A stretch of 64,000 nucleotides of DNA from JADLGH01 sp964586675 (lineage in GTDB: Bacteria > Desulfobacterota_D > UBA1144 > Nemesobacterales > UBA2774), in NCBI GenBank assembly GCA_964586675.1, contig CAZPHQ010000002.1, positions 62,001-126,000 of the forward strand, given 5' to 3'. The notes beneath the pieces are model-generated. The model was not told the DNA's origin. It saw only the letters and a list, made by a program, of their open reading frames with translations, and made no database searches. Position 1 is the first letter of the stretch, and every line of letters starts with the position of its first letter. The translations under genes and the position numbers were made by a program. Below are positions 1 through 8,357 of the stretch, in pieces.

Positions 1-822
1 ATTCAGCACCAGGCTGTTTACCGGTTTTTGTATGATCAGCACTTCCTCGAGCGAATTCAGATGTACGTGCGGGGAAACTTCGGCGTTGATGAAGCTTCCC
101 TTGGAGCTTATGCCGGTGACCGTACCGATGACGACACCCTTCGGGAAAAAGCCGTCCTTCCCGGAGGATATGACCTTGTCCCCTTCGCTCACGTCGGATT
201 TCTTTTCTATGTAATCCATCTCGCAGCCCGCGCCTGTCCCTTTGACTATGCCCCTGGCGCGCGTCCTGTGTATGTAGGCGTCTACGGCGCTCACCGGGTC
301 CGTAATCAGGAGCACTTCGGAGCTCCTGTCGCCGGCGAGCAATATCCTGCCGACTATACCGTCGAATGACGCGACAGGCATGCCTTCGATAATGCCGTCT
401 CTCGTGCCTTTATCGACTATTATCACCTGCGAGCGGAGTATCGAAGGGCTCGCGCCGATAACGTTGGCGGACACGGCGGGGTAAGAGCTCTCCTCCCTGA
501 ATTCGAGTAGCTTTTTCAGCCTCGTGTTCTGGACGCCGGCCTCGGAGAGCTCGAACTTCTCGCGGCGTAAGCGGCTTATTTCATCCTTGAGCCGAACGTT
601 CTCCTCCTTGAGATTCACGAGGCGAATGTAGTCGTTCCACACCCCCGTCATGCCTTTCGCGACGGACGACACGAGCTTCTGCGGGTAGTAGGCTAGAGTG
701 AGCACGAACTTCGCTGCGGGCGTCTGCGAGTTCTTTTCGTCGAGGTCAAGAGAGAACAGCTGTATCGCTATGAACAGGAGAACGAGAACTATGAATATAG
801 TACGGCGTTTCAGAAAGCCCAT
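1..822 (-). CDS. mreC: Rod shape-determining protein MreC (3' end outside window)
   Basis: Translated by hand on the minus strand from ATG at 822; the frame stays open to base 1, so the C-terminus is missing. MreC is a bitopic inner-membrane protein that links MreB filaments to the peptidoglycan synthesis machinery of the elongasome. Residues about 8-25 form one hydrophobic segment after a basic start (MGFLKRR). A Leu/Lys/Glu-rich stretch at about 65-105 looks like the family coiled coil. The remainder matches the MreC beta-barrel region, with motifs such as VIGASPS, VDKGTRDGI and GDKVISSG. It lies 57 nt downstream of mreB in the classical mreB-mreC order. No good ribosome site precedes the ATG, so translation may depend on coupling within the operon. 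Confidence 0.93.
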   Translation of the reverse strand, partial: MGFLKRRTIFIVLVLLFIAIQLFSLDLDEKNSQTPAAKFVLTLAYYPQKLVSSVAKGMTGVWNDYIRLVNLKEENVRLKDEISRLRREKFELSEAGVQNTRLKKLLEFREESSYPAVSANVIGASPSILRSQVIIVDKGTRDGIIEGMPVASFDGIVGRILLAGDRSSEVLLITDPVSAVDAYIHRTRARGIVKGTGAGCEMDYIEKKSDVSEGDKVISSGKDGFFPKGVVIGTVTGISSKGSFINAEVSPHVHLNSLEEVLIIQKPVNSLVLN

Positions 823-879
823 GGCTGCGCGTTAACACCTGAAATCCCTTAACCTTAAAAACTGAATCTGAGTTTCGTC

Positions 880-1923
880 TTACGAATAGCTGATGCTGAC
901 TTCCCGAAGGAGGTCGAGCTCGTCGAGCGCCTTTCCCGATCCGTATACGACGCACGTCAGCGGGTCTTCCGCGCGCGATACCGGAAGGCCCGTCTCCTCC
1001 CTGATGAGGAGGTCGAGATTCCCGAGGAGGGCTCCGCCGCCCGTGAGCATTATGCCGCTGTCGACTATATCCGCCGCGAGCTCGGGAGGCGTCCTTTCGA
1101 GAGTCTGCTTTATGCCCTCGACGATGAAGCTCACCGGCTCCGTCAGCGCTTCCTTCACTTCTTCGGAAGTTATCTCTATCGTGCGCGGGATACCGGCCCT
1201 GAGGTCGCGGCCCTTCACGTTCATCGAGCCTATCTCGCCATTCCCTAAAACCTTGCCCAGTTTCTTCTTCACGTCTTCGGCCGTTCTTTCGCCTATGAGC
1301 ATGTTGTAGTTTCGCTTGACGTATTGGAGTATGGCCTCGTCGAGCTTGTCGCCGCCGACTTTTATGGACTTGCTGACGACTATCCCCGCGAGCGATATGA
1401 CCGCGACGCTTGTCGTGCCGCCGCCTATGTCGACGACCATGTTCCCCGTGGGCTCCGTAACGGGCATGCCGGCGCCGATAGCGGCGGACATCGTCTCTTC
1501 GATGAGATAGACTTCCCTTGCGCCCGCGGCTTCGGCGGATTCCCTGACCGCCCTCTTCTCGACCTCGGTAATGCCTATGGGCACGGAGACTATGATCCTC
1601 GGCCGTACGAAGCTTTTCCTGTTGTTGTGGGTTTTACGGATGAAATACTCAAGCATTTTCTGAGCAACGTCGAAGTCCGCTATAACGCCGTCCTTGAGAG
1701 GCCTTATCGCCTTTATGGAACCCGGGGTTTTTCCGACCATGTTTTTGGCTTCACGGCCCACTGCGAGTATCTTTTTTATACCCCTCGAATCTTCCTGAAC
1801 CGCCACAACCGAGGGCTCGTTCGCAACTATACCTTTACCCCTGACGTATACGAGTGTGTTCGCGGTGCCGAGATCAACCGCCAGATCGTTTGAGAACCAA
1901 CCCAGAATAGTATCGAATATCAT
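880..1923 (-). CDS. mreB: Rod shape-determining protein MreB, actin homologue
   Basis: This 347-residue protein is an actin-like ATPase that forms membrane-associated filaments directing lateral wall synthesis. The N-terminal stretch FSNDLAVDLGTANTLVYVRG is the phosphate-1 loop of the actin/HSP70 superfamily. VDIGGGTTSVAVISLAG is phosphate-2, and LTGGGALLGNLD matches the adenosine region. Length fits the family. I chose ATG 1923 rather than the in-frame ATG 21 nt upstream because AGGAGG sits 9 nt before 1923 and lies inside the longer reading. The short hydrophobic start (MIFDTILGWF) suits an N-terminal membrane-binding amphipathic helix. It is first of an mreB-mreC pair, with ygfZ upstream on the same strand. 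Confidence 0.97.
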   Translation of the reverse strand: MIFDTILGWFSNDLAVDLGTANTLVYVRGKGIVANEPSVVAVQEDSRGIKKILAVGREAKNMVGKTPGSIKAIRPLKDGVIADFDVAQKMLEYFIRKTHNNRKSFVRPRIIVSVPIGITEVEKRAVRESAEAAGAREVYLIEETMSAAIGAGMPVTEPTGNMVVDIGGGTTSVAVISLAGIVVSKSIKVGGDKLDEAILQYVKRNYNMLIGERTAEDVKKKLGKVLGNGEIGSMNVKGRDLRAGIPRTIEITSEEVKEALTEPVSFIVEGIKQTLERTPPELAADIVDSGIMLTGGGALLGNLDLLIREETGLPVSRAEDPLTCVVYGSGKALDELDLLREVSISYS

Positions 1924-1988
1924 GTCCCATCGCCTCCTGCCCAAATTATAAAATAGAAATTAGCAAATTGTTACTAGAGATTTAGAAT

Positions 1989-2017
1989 GGATACTCAATG
2001 CTGCGCATTAAGTATCC
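1989..2017 (-). repeat. Hairpin in the mreB leader
   Basis: The arms GGATACT and AGTATCC enclose a second stem AATGC/GCATT, separated from the first by one mismatch, giving a near-continuous 12-bp stem. No U-run follows on the minus strand, so it is not a normal terminator. It lies about 65 nt before the mreB start codon in an otherwise AT-rich leader, where it could affect mRNA stability or mreB expression. Confidence 0.5.
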
Positions 2018-2044
2018 GAAAATAAAAGAATAACCTAAACTGAT

Positions 2045-2072
2045 ACTATAATAGAGGTGAAGATAAAATCAA
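2045..2072 (-). promoter_or_regulatory. Candidate mreB promoter
   Basis: On the minus strand TTGATT (2072-2067) is followed after 16 nt by TATAGT (2050-2045). This is a fair sigma-70-type pair in the 190-nt gap between ygfZ and mreB. It would give a leader of about 115 nt containing the hairpin at 1989-2017. The gap is AT-rich, so chance matches are likely. Confidence 0.35.
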
Positions 2073-2113
2073 GGATTATAGGGGGTTAATTTGGATAAAA
2101 AAGACAATTTTCT

Positions 2114-3208
2114 TTAACTTGGCGGGCCGCTCTTGACGAACGGAAGGGGGCTGACGGCGCCCTTCCCCCGGGAGCCGTCCGGGGAGACTACGAAGACTTC
2201 CGTTCCGGGCTCGACGAATTCCCTTCTCACATATCCTAGCGCCACGTTCCGCCCTAGAGCGGGCGAGAAGGCCGGGCTCGTGATCCTGCCTATCTTTTTA
2301 TCTCCGGCGAGGATTTCGTCACTGGCCGAAGGGACATATCCCTCTTCGAGAACTATCCCCATGAGGTGCCTGTTCACATGCCCCCGCCACTTGATTCGGG
2401 CTACGACTTCCTGCCCGATGTAGCATCCCTTCTCGAAGCTGAGCGCGTTCCATATGCCCGCCTCGATCGGAATCGTTTCTTCGTCCATGTCTTTTCCGTA
2501 TACCGGAATGCCGGCTTCTACGCGGAGGACTTCGAGCGCCTTGTGTCCTACAGGCTCGAGGCCGAAAGCGCTCCCCTTTTCGAGGAGATAATTTCGGACT
2601 TCTTCCGAGCGGTCAGACGGAAAATAAAGATCGTAGCCCTCTTCTCCCGTTCTGTCCGCAGCGGCGCAGATTAGTTCCATACCGTTGAGTGCCGCTTTAA
2701 AATGTCCGTGCTCTCTTAAATCAGGAATTGTTATACCTGCGGCAGTGAGCACGTTTTTCGATTCCGGTCCCTGAACCGAAAACAGCGCAAGCCCTTCCGT
2801 AACGTTGTCTACTGCGGCCCTGTACGAAAGCCTGTATTTAAGGAGGAGGTCTTTCACCTTCGCGTTCATGCCGGGTTCGAGATCGAGGAGCACCGACTCG
2901 GCGTCTTTGTATACGCGCATGTCGGAGAGCATTCTTCCCTTCACAGTGAGAACAGCGGCGTACGTCCCCTCGCCATCAGCGAGCTTCATCACGTCGTTCG
3001 TCAGCATGCCCTGTAGGAACTTCAGATGCTCCTTTCCGCCAAGGCGAATCTTCCCCCTCGCGGAGAGATCGAGGAGGCCGGCTCTTTTTCTCACAGTCTC
3101 GTATTCGCGAAGCCATCCGCCGTACTCTTCGGGCATTGCAGCATGCCTGCCGCCGCCCTCGGCACCTGGCGAGTCTTTCGTTTCGCTTGAAGTCTCTCTG
3201 ATTTCCAT
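2114..3208 (-). CDS. ygfZ: YgfZ/GcvT-family folate-binding protein
   Basis: This 364-residue protein is related to the T-protein of the glycine cleavage system. YgfZ proteins bind tetrahydrofolate and help assemble or repair certain Fe-S enzymes; they do not cleave glycine. The YgfZ signature KGCYIGQE is present near residue 265, with the conserved Cys thought to be functional. Early motifs LDLSARGKIRLGG and FLQGMLTNDV match the GcvT fold. The first 25 residues are polar and Gly-rich and look like a disordered extension. GGAGAG lies 6 nt before the ATG. No gcvH or gcvP neighbours are present, which supports the YgfZ reading over GcvT. Confidence 0.9.
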   Translation of the reverse strand: MEIRETSSETKDSPGAEGGGRHAAMPEEYGGWLREYETVRKRAGLLDLSARGKIRLGGKEHLKFLQGMLTNDVMKLADGEGTYAAVLTVKGRMLSDMRVYKDAESVLLDLEPGMNAKVKDLLLKYRLSYRAAVDNVTEGLALFSVQGPESKNVLTAAGITIPDLREHGHFKAALNGMELICAAADRTGEEGYDLYFPSDRSEEVRNYLLEKGSAFGLEPVGHKALEVLRVEAGIPVYGKDMDEETIPIEAGIWNALSFEKGCYIGQEVVARIKWRGHVNRHLMGIVLEEGYVPSASDEILAGDKKIGRITSPAFSPALGRNVALGYVRREFVEPGTEVFVVSPDGSRGKGAVSPLPFVKSGPPS

Positions 3209-3351
3209 CGCTGTCTCTCCGTAACGTTAAGTATAACAAGCCGGCGCGGGTTTGCCGAAACGGCTCTAATATGCCGCGGGCACGTTGAATCCCTTCTACC
3301 GTTATATATATCTAATCCCTGTGCGCGGGTTTACGGAGGATGGATTCGTAC

Positions 3352-3382
3352 TTGAAAAACCGCCTTCCAAATGTAGTATAAA
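3352..3382 (+). promoter_or_regulatory. Candidate trxB promoter
   Basis: TTGAAA at 3352-3357 and TATAAA at 3377-3382 are 19 nt apart, and TAGTAT gives an alternative 16-nt spacing. The pair lies about 40 nt before the trxB start in the 210-nt divergent gap with ygfZ. Spacing is not ideal, so confidence is moderate. Confidence 0.4.
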
Positions 3383-3419
3383 GCTGAGTCCGCCCAGTAA
3401 GAAAAACACGAGGTAACAG

Positions 3420-4373
3420 ATGAAAGACAAAAGCGCTCTTACGAAAAAACAGAAGGTAATAATCATGGGCTCGGGCCCGGCAGGGCTTACGGCCGCTATT
3501 TACTCGGCCAGAGCCAATCTGGAACCCTTGGTTTTTGAAGGCCTCGAAGCCGGGGGCCAGCTGACGCTTACAACCGACGTCGAGAACTTCCCCGGATTCC
3601 CCGAGGGTATTCAGGGGCCAGCGCTCATGAACGCCATGAGAAAGCAGGCCGAGAGGTTCGGCGCGACGTGCCTTCGCGAGAGGATAGATTCCGTCGATTT
3701 CAGCGAGAGGCCGTTCAAGATCGTATCCGGGGATATGACGTTCGAGGCGGAGACGTTTATCGTAGCCTCGGGGGCTTCGGCCAAGATGCTGGGCATCGCG
3801 TCGGAAAAGCTCCTTCTCGGAAGGGGAGTTTCTACTTGCGCCACATGTGACGGCTTTTTCTACAGGGGCAAGGAAATCATAGTCGTGGGCGGCGGAGACA
3901 GCGCCGTCGAGGAAGGGACGTTCCTCACGAAGTTCGCCTCCAAGGTCAACATCGTCCACAGAAGGGACCAGCTCAGGGCTTCGAAGATTATGCAGGACAG
4001 GGCGTTCAAGAACCCGAAGGTGGATTTCATCTGGAATTCCGAGATCGCGGAGATACTGGGAGACGTGGAGGGCGGCGTGAACGGCGTCGTGCTCAGAGAT
4101 ACTGTAACCGGAGAGACCAAACGGAAGGATATAGACGGTATTTTCGTGGCGATAGGGCACACGCCCAATACTTCCATCTTTAAAGGAAAGCTCGACATGG
4201 ACGAGCTCGGGTATCTGATAACTAAAGAGGATTCGACCGAAACGAACGTGCCGGGCGTCTTCGCCGCGGGCGACGTTAAAGACAACAAGTACCGCCAGGC
4301 CATAACCGCGGCGGGGTCGGGCTGTATGGCCGCGATCGACGCCGAAAGGTTCCTCGAAAGCCACGCGGAATAA
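3420..4373 (+). CDS. trxB: Thioredoxin reductase (NADPH)
   Basis: This 317-residue FAD flavoprotein reduces thioredoxin with NADPH in the cytoplasm. It shows the FAD dinucleotide motif GSGPAGLTAAIYSARA near residue 18. The redox-active pair is CATC (Cys140 and Cys143) followed by DGFFY. The NADPH motif is VVGGGDSAVEE, and the C-terminal FAD motif is GVFAAGDVKD. All are low-molecular-weight TrxB signatures and the length is typical. It converges on the patatin gene with an 11-nt gap. A GC-rich dyad falls inside the 3' end of that neighbour, with no clear U-tract. The assignment is firm, although ferredoxin-dependent relatives exist in the family. Confidence 0.96.
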   Translation: MKDKSALTKKQKVIIMGSGPAGLTAAIYSARANLEPLVFEGLEAGGQLTLTTDVENFPGFPEGIQGPALMNAMRKQAERFGATCLRERIDSVDFSERPFKIVSGDMTFEAETFIVASGASAKMLGIASEKLLLGRGVSTCATCDGFFYRGKEIIVVGGGDSAVEEGTFLTKFASKVNIVHRRDQLRASKIMQDRAFKNPKVDFIWNSEIAEILGDVEGGVNGVVLRDTVTGETKRKDIDGIFVAIGHTPNTSIFKGKLDMDELGYLITKEDSTETNVPGVFAAGDVKDNKYRQAITAAGSGCMAAIDAERFLESHAE

Positions 4374-4384
4374 AACGCTCCATT

Positions 4385-5194
4385 TCAGGCGGGGCGTTCC
4401 GCGCCCCGCTCATGCCCGGATAGAAGCCGCCTTAGCTCCGGGATGGCGCTTACAGCCGCCTCCCTCCCGACTTCGATTATAGAACGGCCCCTGTGAAAAT
4501 CGAGCACCTTCACGTGTATCAGGCACGGGGATATAACGATATCCGGCGGGCACTCCCCGAAGCTGTACTCCGTAAGTTTCTTCTGGGCGATAATCGAGCT
4601 CCTCTGGACTATATCCACTAGAGAGAAATCCGACATTACGCAGTCCTCAGAGAAGTTACTCAAGAGGTCGACGGCTACGACTATGTCCGCACCGAGCTCT
4701 CTCAGCACTTTAACGGGAACGGGCTCCAGAACTCCGCCGTCGACGAGAAGCTTATCGCCATGAAGGACGGGGGTGAATAGGCCGGGAATCGCCATGCTGG
4801 CGTGAACGGCGGTACAAAGACTGCCGCTCGTGAAGGTCATGGTATCGGCCCTGTTGACGTCCACGGCAACCGCAGCGAAAGGCTTCCCCAAGTCTTCTAT
4901 TTTCTCGATATTCACGATCCTGTTTAAGAGCCGCTCTACGTAATTGCCCGAGAAGAGGCCCCTCGCGGGCCATGTCGGGCCGAGGAGGAAGGGAATGTCC
5001 TTGAAACGGTATTTCAGGGATATATCCTCCAGATGCGGCAGCTTCCCCGCGGCATAGACGGCGCCGACGAGCGCGCCTATGCTCGTCCCCGAAACCATGT
5101 CGAATTCTATCCCCGCCGCCGAAAAGGCGCCGAGCACACCGATGTGAGCGAATCCCTTGGCCCCTCCCCCTCCGAGCGCTATACCTGTTTTCAT
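4385..5194 (-). CDS. Patatin-like phospholipase, RssA/YlbK type
   Basis: This 269-residue protein has the complete patatin lipase core: a glycine-rich oxyanion loop (ALGGGGAKG) at residues 6-14, nucleophile serine 38 in GTSIG, and dyad aspartate 152 in VDGG. Bacterial patatin proteins hydrolyse acyl esters of phospholipids or lysophospholipids. There is no signal peptide or membrane segment, so a cytoplasmic or peripheral location is likely. It lies 27 nt downstream of metX on the same strand and may be read through from the methionine operon. The RssA subfamily is a similarity-level call; the substrate is unknown. Confidence 0.88.
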   Translation of the reverse strand: MKTGIALGGGGAKGFAHIGVLGAFSAAGIEFDMVSGTSIGALVGAVYAAGKLPHLEDISLKYRFKDIPFLLGPTWPARGLFSGNYVERLLNRIVNIEKIEDLGKPFAAVAVDVNRADTMTFTSGSLCTAVHASMAIPGLFTPVLHGDKLLVDGGVLEPVPVKVLRELGADIVVAVDLLSNFSEDCVMSDFSLVDIVQRSSIIAQKKLTEYSFGECPPDIVISPCLIHVKVLDFHRGRSIIEVGREAAVSAIPELRRLLSGHERGAERPA

Positions 5195-5221
5195 TTTCCC
5201 ATCCGCTCCGGCCTCATTCCC

Positions 5222-6388
5222 TCAAAACGAGCCCAGGAATCCCTTTATCGATTCCGTCAGGGTCTTATATTCGAGCAGAAACGAATCGTGCCCGTAAGGA
5301 GAATCTATCTCCCGGTAATCGCATTCTATGTTATTTGCATGAAGGGCGTCTACTATCTCGCGCGACTGATATGTCGGGAAAAGCCAGTCCGACGTGAATG
5401 ACGCGACGAGCACCTTCCCGCACTTCATCCGCGCGAACGACTCGGCGAGGCTCCCGTATCCCTCGGCCGCGTCGTATATGTCTATCGCGCGCATGATATA
5501 GATGTAGCTGTTGGCATCGAATCTTTTTACGAAGCTCGCGCCCTGGTATTCGAGATAGTCCTCGATGTCGAAATTGCTGTCGAGCCGGAGCTTCATTGAT
5601 ACCGGGTCCGGGTGGTTCCTTCCGAACTTCTCCCAGAGCCAGTTATGGCTGAGATATGTTATATGCCCTATCATGCGCGCTATAGCGAGGCCCTTCGCCG
5701 GGGGACTGCCGCCGTAATAGTCGCCGCCGTTCCAGTCGGGGTCGTCCATTATCGCGCGTATGCCTACTTTATGTATGGCGATAGACTGCGGATTCGAAAC
5801 GGCTCCCGAGGCGACGAGCACGATCGAATCCACCATTCCGGCATACGAGAGGGCCCACTCCATCGCCTGCATCCCTCCCATTGAGCCCCCGGCGACGGCC
5901 TTTATACGCTTTACGCCGAGGCTGTCCAGGAGCGCCTTCTGAACACTTATCATATCCCTGATTGTAACGAGCGGAAAATCGAGGCCGTATGGTTTTCCGG
6001 TTGCCGGGTTTATCGACGAAGGGCCGGTTGTGCCGTAGCAGCTACCGAGTATGTTCGAGCATACGACGAAATACTTTTCCGTATCGAACGCCTTTCCTGG
6101 CCCTACCATGACATCCCACCATCCGGGCACTTTATCCTCAGGAGTATGCTTCCCGGCTGCGTGGGCGCTTGCGGTGAGGGCGTGCTCGACGAGTATCACG
6201 TTATCGGCGCTCCCGTTGAGGTGTCCATAGGTTTCGTATGCGATCGTGACGGGCCCCAGGGTGAGGCCATTCTCCATTTGGAACAAGTCAGGCGGATACG
6301 CAAACGTGAAATATTGCGTCTCGACGAGGCCGACCGATCCTTCCTCTATTATTACTACCGGTGATTCCCCGAACGACCTCTGGTTCAT
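5222..6388 (-). CDS. metX: Homoserine O-acetyltransferase
   Basis: This 388-residue alpha/beta-hydrolase-fold enzyme activates homoserine by acyl transfer for methionine synthesis. The catalytic triad is visible: Ser169 in GGSMGGMQ, Asp334 in FTSDWLFP, and His367 in YGHDSF. The oxyanion and substrate stretch GSCYGTTGPSSINP is typical of MetX. The ATG overlaps the metY stop codon in an ATGA arrangement, which predicts translational coupling. Pairing with an O-acylhomoserine sulfhydrylase fits the direct sulfhydrylation route. Some MetX proteins use succinyl-CoA instead, and the sequence alone does not exclude that. Confidence 0.95.
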   Translation of the reverse strand: MNQRSFGESPVVIIEEGSVGLVETQYFTFAYPPDLFQMENGLTLGPVTIAYETYGHLNGSADNVILVEHALTASAHAAGKHTPEDKVPGWWDVMVGPGKAFDTEKYFVVCSNILGSCYGTTGPSSINPATGKPYGLDFPLVTIRDMISVQKALLDSLGVKRIKAVAGGSMGGMQAMEWALSYAGMVDSIVLVASGAVSNPQSIAIHKVGIRAIMDDPDWNGGDYYGGSPPAKGLAIARMIGHITYLSHNWLWEKFGRNHPDPVSMKLRLDSNFDIEDYLEYQGASFVKRFDANSYIYIMRAIDIYDAAEGYGSLAESFARMKCGKVLVASFTSDWLFPTYQSREIVDALHANNIECDYREIDSPYGHDSFLLEYKTLTESIKGFLGSF

Positions 6389-7677
6389 TGTCCTTTACCG
6401 AATTTTTCGAGGGCCTGCTCTATGTCCCAGATTATGTCGTCCACGGTTTCGAGGCCGACGGAGATGCGTATCATCTCGGGATTCACGCCCGCCCGAAGCT
6501 GCTCCTCTTCGCCCATCTGGCGGTGCGTCGTCGACGCCGGCTGTATGACGAGGGTCTTCGCATCCCCGACGTTCGCGAGGTGGCTCAGGAGCTCGAGCCC
6601 TTCGATGAACCTTACACCCGCTTCCTTTCCGCCCTTGATGCCGAATGTGAATATGGAGCCTGCGCCGCGCGGCAAATATTTTTTCGCGAGGGAATGGTAT
6701 GGACTCTCGGGGAGGCCCGGGTAACGAACCCATTCGACCGACGGATGCTGCTTCAGGTATTCGGCGACGGCGAGGGCGTTCCGGCAGTGCCTCTCCATCC
6801 TGAGGTTGAGCGTTTCGAGGCCCTGGAGAAAAAGAAACGCGTTAAACGGGCTCAGCGTGGGGCCCATTGTCCGGAGTATCTCGCACCGGGCCTTCATCGT
6901 ATATCCGAAGTCGCCGAACGTCTCGTAGAACCTCACCCCGTGATAGCCCTTCGAGGGCTCCATCATCGCGGGAAAGTTGCCGTTGTCCCACGGGAACTTT
7001 CCCGACTCGACGAGCACGCCGCCTATGGATGTGCCGTGGCCGCAGATGAACTTCGTCGCCGAATGGACGATAATGTCCGCCCCGAAATCGATCGGCCTGC
7101 AGAGGAACGGCGTTGCAAACGTGTTGTCGACGATGAAAGGTATCCCCGCGTCGCGCGCTATGTTCGAAACGGCCTCTATGTCGAGGACATTTCCGAGGGG
7201 ATTGCCTATAGTCTCGGCGAATATGGCCTTCGTTTTTTCCGTTATAGCTTTCCTGAAATTTTCGGGGTCGTCGGGATCGACGAATGTCGTATTTATGCCG
7301 AGGTTCCTGAAATTGACGTCGAACTGCGTGTGCGTCCCGCCGTAAAGGGCGCTCGACGATACGAGCTCGTCCCCAGCCTTTAAGATAGTTAAAATTGCAA
7401 CCATCTGCGCCGCCATCCCGGATGATACTGCCACGGCCGCCCTCCCCCTTTCGAGCGCGGCCATCCTTTCCTCGAACACGGCGTTCGTGGGGTTCATGAT
7501 GCGCGTGTAGATATTGCCGAAGGCCTGGAGGTTAAAGAGAGAGGCCGCATGATCCGCGCTGTCGAACACGTACGCAGCCGTCTGGTAAAGAGGCACGGCA
7601 CGGGAGCCGGTCGAAGGATCCGGAAGCTGCCCCGCGTGTATGCAGAGCGTTTCGAATCCGAATTTTCTGTCAGCCAT
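6385..7677 (-). CDS. metY: O-acetylhomoserine sulfhydrylase
   Basis: This 430-residue PLP enzyme makes homocysteine directly from O-acetylhomoserine and sulfide. The PLP lysine is Lys209 in HSATKFICGHGT, and PLP-binding motifs include SSGMAAQ and DNTFATPF. Length exceeds that of cystathionine synthases and fits MetY. I start at the second ATG (7677): GGAGGT directly abuts the ATG at 7683 and would be too close, but has 7-nt spacing to 7677. It is translationally coupled to metX downstream. A CoA-binding protein gene precedes it by 75 nt. No SAM riboswitch fits in that gap. Confidence 0.95.
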   Translation of the reverse strand: MADRKFGFETLCIHAGQLPDPSTGSRAVPLYQTAAYVFDSADHAASLFNLQAFGNIYTRIMNPTNAVFEERMAALERGRAAVAVSSGMAAQMVAILTILKAGDELVSSSALYGGTHTQFDVNFRNLGINTTFVDPDDPENFRKAITEKTKAIFAETIGNPLGNVLDIEAVSNIARDAGIPFIVDNTFATPFLCRPIDFGADIIVHSATKFICGHGTSIGGVLVESGKFPWDNGNFPAMMEPSKGYHGVRFYETFGDFGYTMKARCEILRTMGPTLSPFNAFLFLQGLETLNLRMERHCRNALAVAEYLKQHPSVEWVRYPGLPESPYHSLAKKYLPRGAGSIFTFGIKGGKEAGVRFIEGLELLSHLANVGDAKTLVIQPASTTHRQMGEEEQLRAGVNPEMIRISVGLETVDDIIWDIEQALEKFGKGQ

Positions 7678-7752
7678 TCCCATACCTCCAAAAATGATAT
7701 TTCATCAAAAACCTAAAGAGTATTTTGCGGGTTTCCACCTGAGCGCCGCCCG

Positions 7753-8223
7753 TTAGTACGGCAGCCACTTCGACCTTTTGGAGGAAAGAAATCCCCTGTT
7801 TACGCCTATGAAATTAATACCGCCGAAGAGCCGCGCATGCTCTATCTTCATGCACCGGTTCATTACGACCTCGAGGCCCGCGTCCCTTGCCCTCTTCGCG
7901 GCCTCCTCGTTTATGACGCCTATCTGCATCCATATCACCTTGGCGCCTATCTTTATGGCGTCCTCGACTATCGGCGGGACGTCCTCCGGTTTTCTGAATA
8001 TGTCGACGACGTCCACCTTTTCCGGGATGTCGAGGAGGCTCGGATAGCATTTCTCACCGAGTATCTCCTTCTGCCCGGGGTTCACGGGGATTATCTTGTA
8101 CCCGTGGTCCTTCAGATATTTCGCGGCGAAGTTGCTGGGCCTGTGCCACTTGTCCGAGAGCCCGACGACGGCGATGGTCTTGCTCTCGGCGAGAATGCGG
8201 CGGAGGGTTTGTATGTCTTCCAT
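7753..8223 (-). CDS. CoA-binding domain protein, YccU-like
   Basis: This is a 156-residue single-domain Rossmann protein. The nucleotide loop is IAVVGLSDKWHRPSN near residue 17. Other family motifs are GYKIIPVNPG, VDVVDIFRKPEDVPPIV and VIWMQIGVINEEAA, as in succinyl-CoA synthetase-type CoA-binding domains. A lone conserved Cys lies in MNRCMKIEH. These stand-alone proteins bind CoA and their biochemical role is largely unknown. Position directly upstream of metY and metX suggests a link to the acyl-CoA-dependent methionine route. That link is inference from gene order. Confidence 0.85.
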   Translation of the reverse strand: MEDIQTLRRILAESKTIAVVGLSDKWHRPSNFAAKYLKDHGYKIIPVNPGQKEILGEKCYPSLLDIPEKVDVVDIFRKPEDVPPIVEDAIKIGAKVIWMQIGVINEEAAKRARDAGLEVVMNRCMKIEHARLFGGINFIGVNRGFLSSKRSKWLPY

Positions 8224-8357
8224 TTACCTTTCCTTTACGGGGCGACCGGAAATCCTTAAAAATCCCGGAGAATTATTATAAAATTTACCCTAGTTCGGCT
8301 GCCCCTAACAAATTCGTTCGTATATAACAGGCGGGGCGTCGAGAAGGCAGGCATATA

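Noticed and set aside
4385..4430. GC-rich dyad at the trxB/patatin junction as terminator
   Set aside because: It lies within coding sequence and has no U-tract on either strand.
7678..7752. SAM riboswitch before metY
   Set aside because: The gap is only about 70 nt and lacks the stems of a SAM aptamer.
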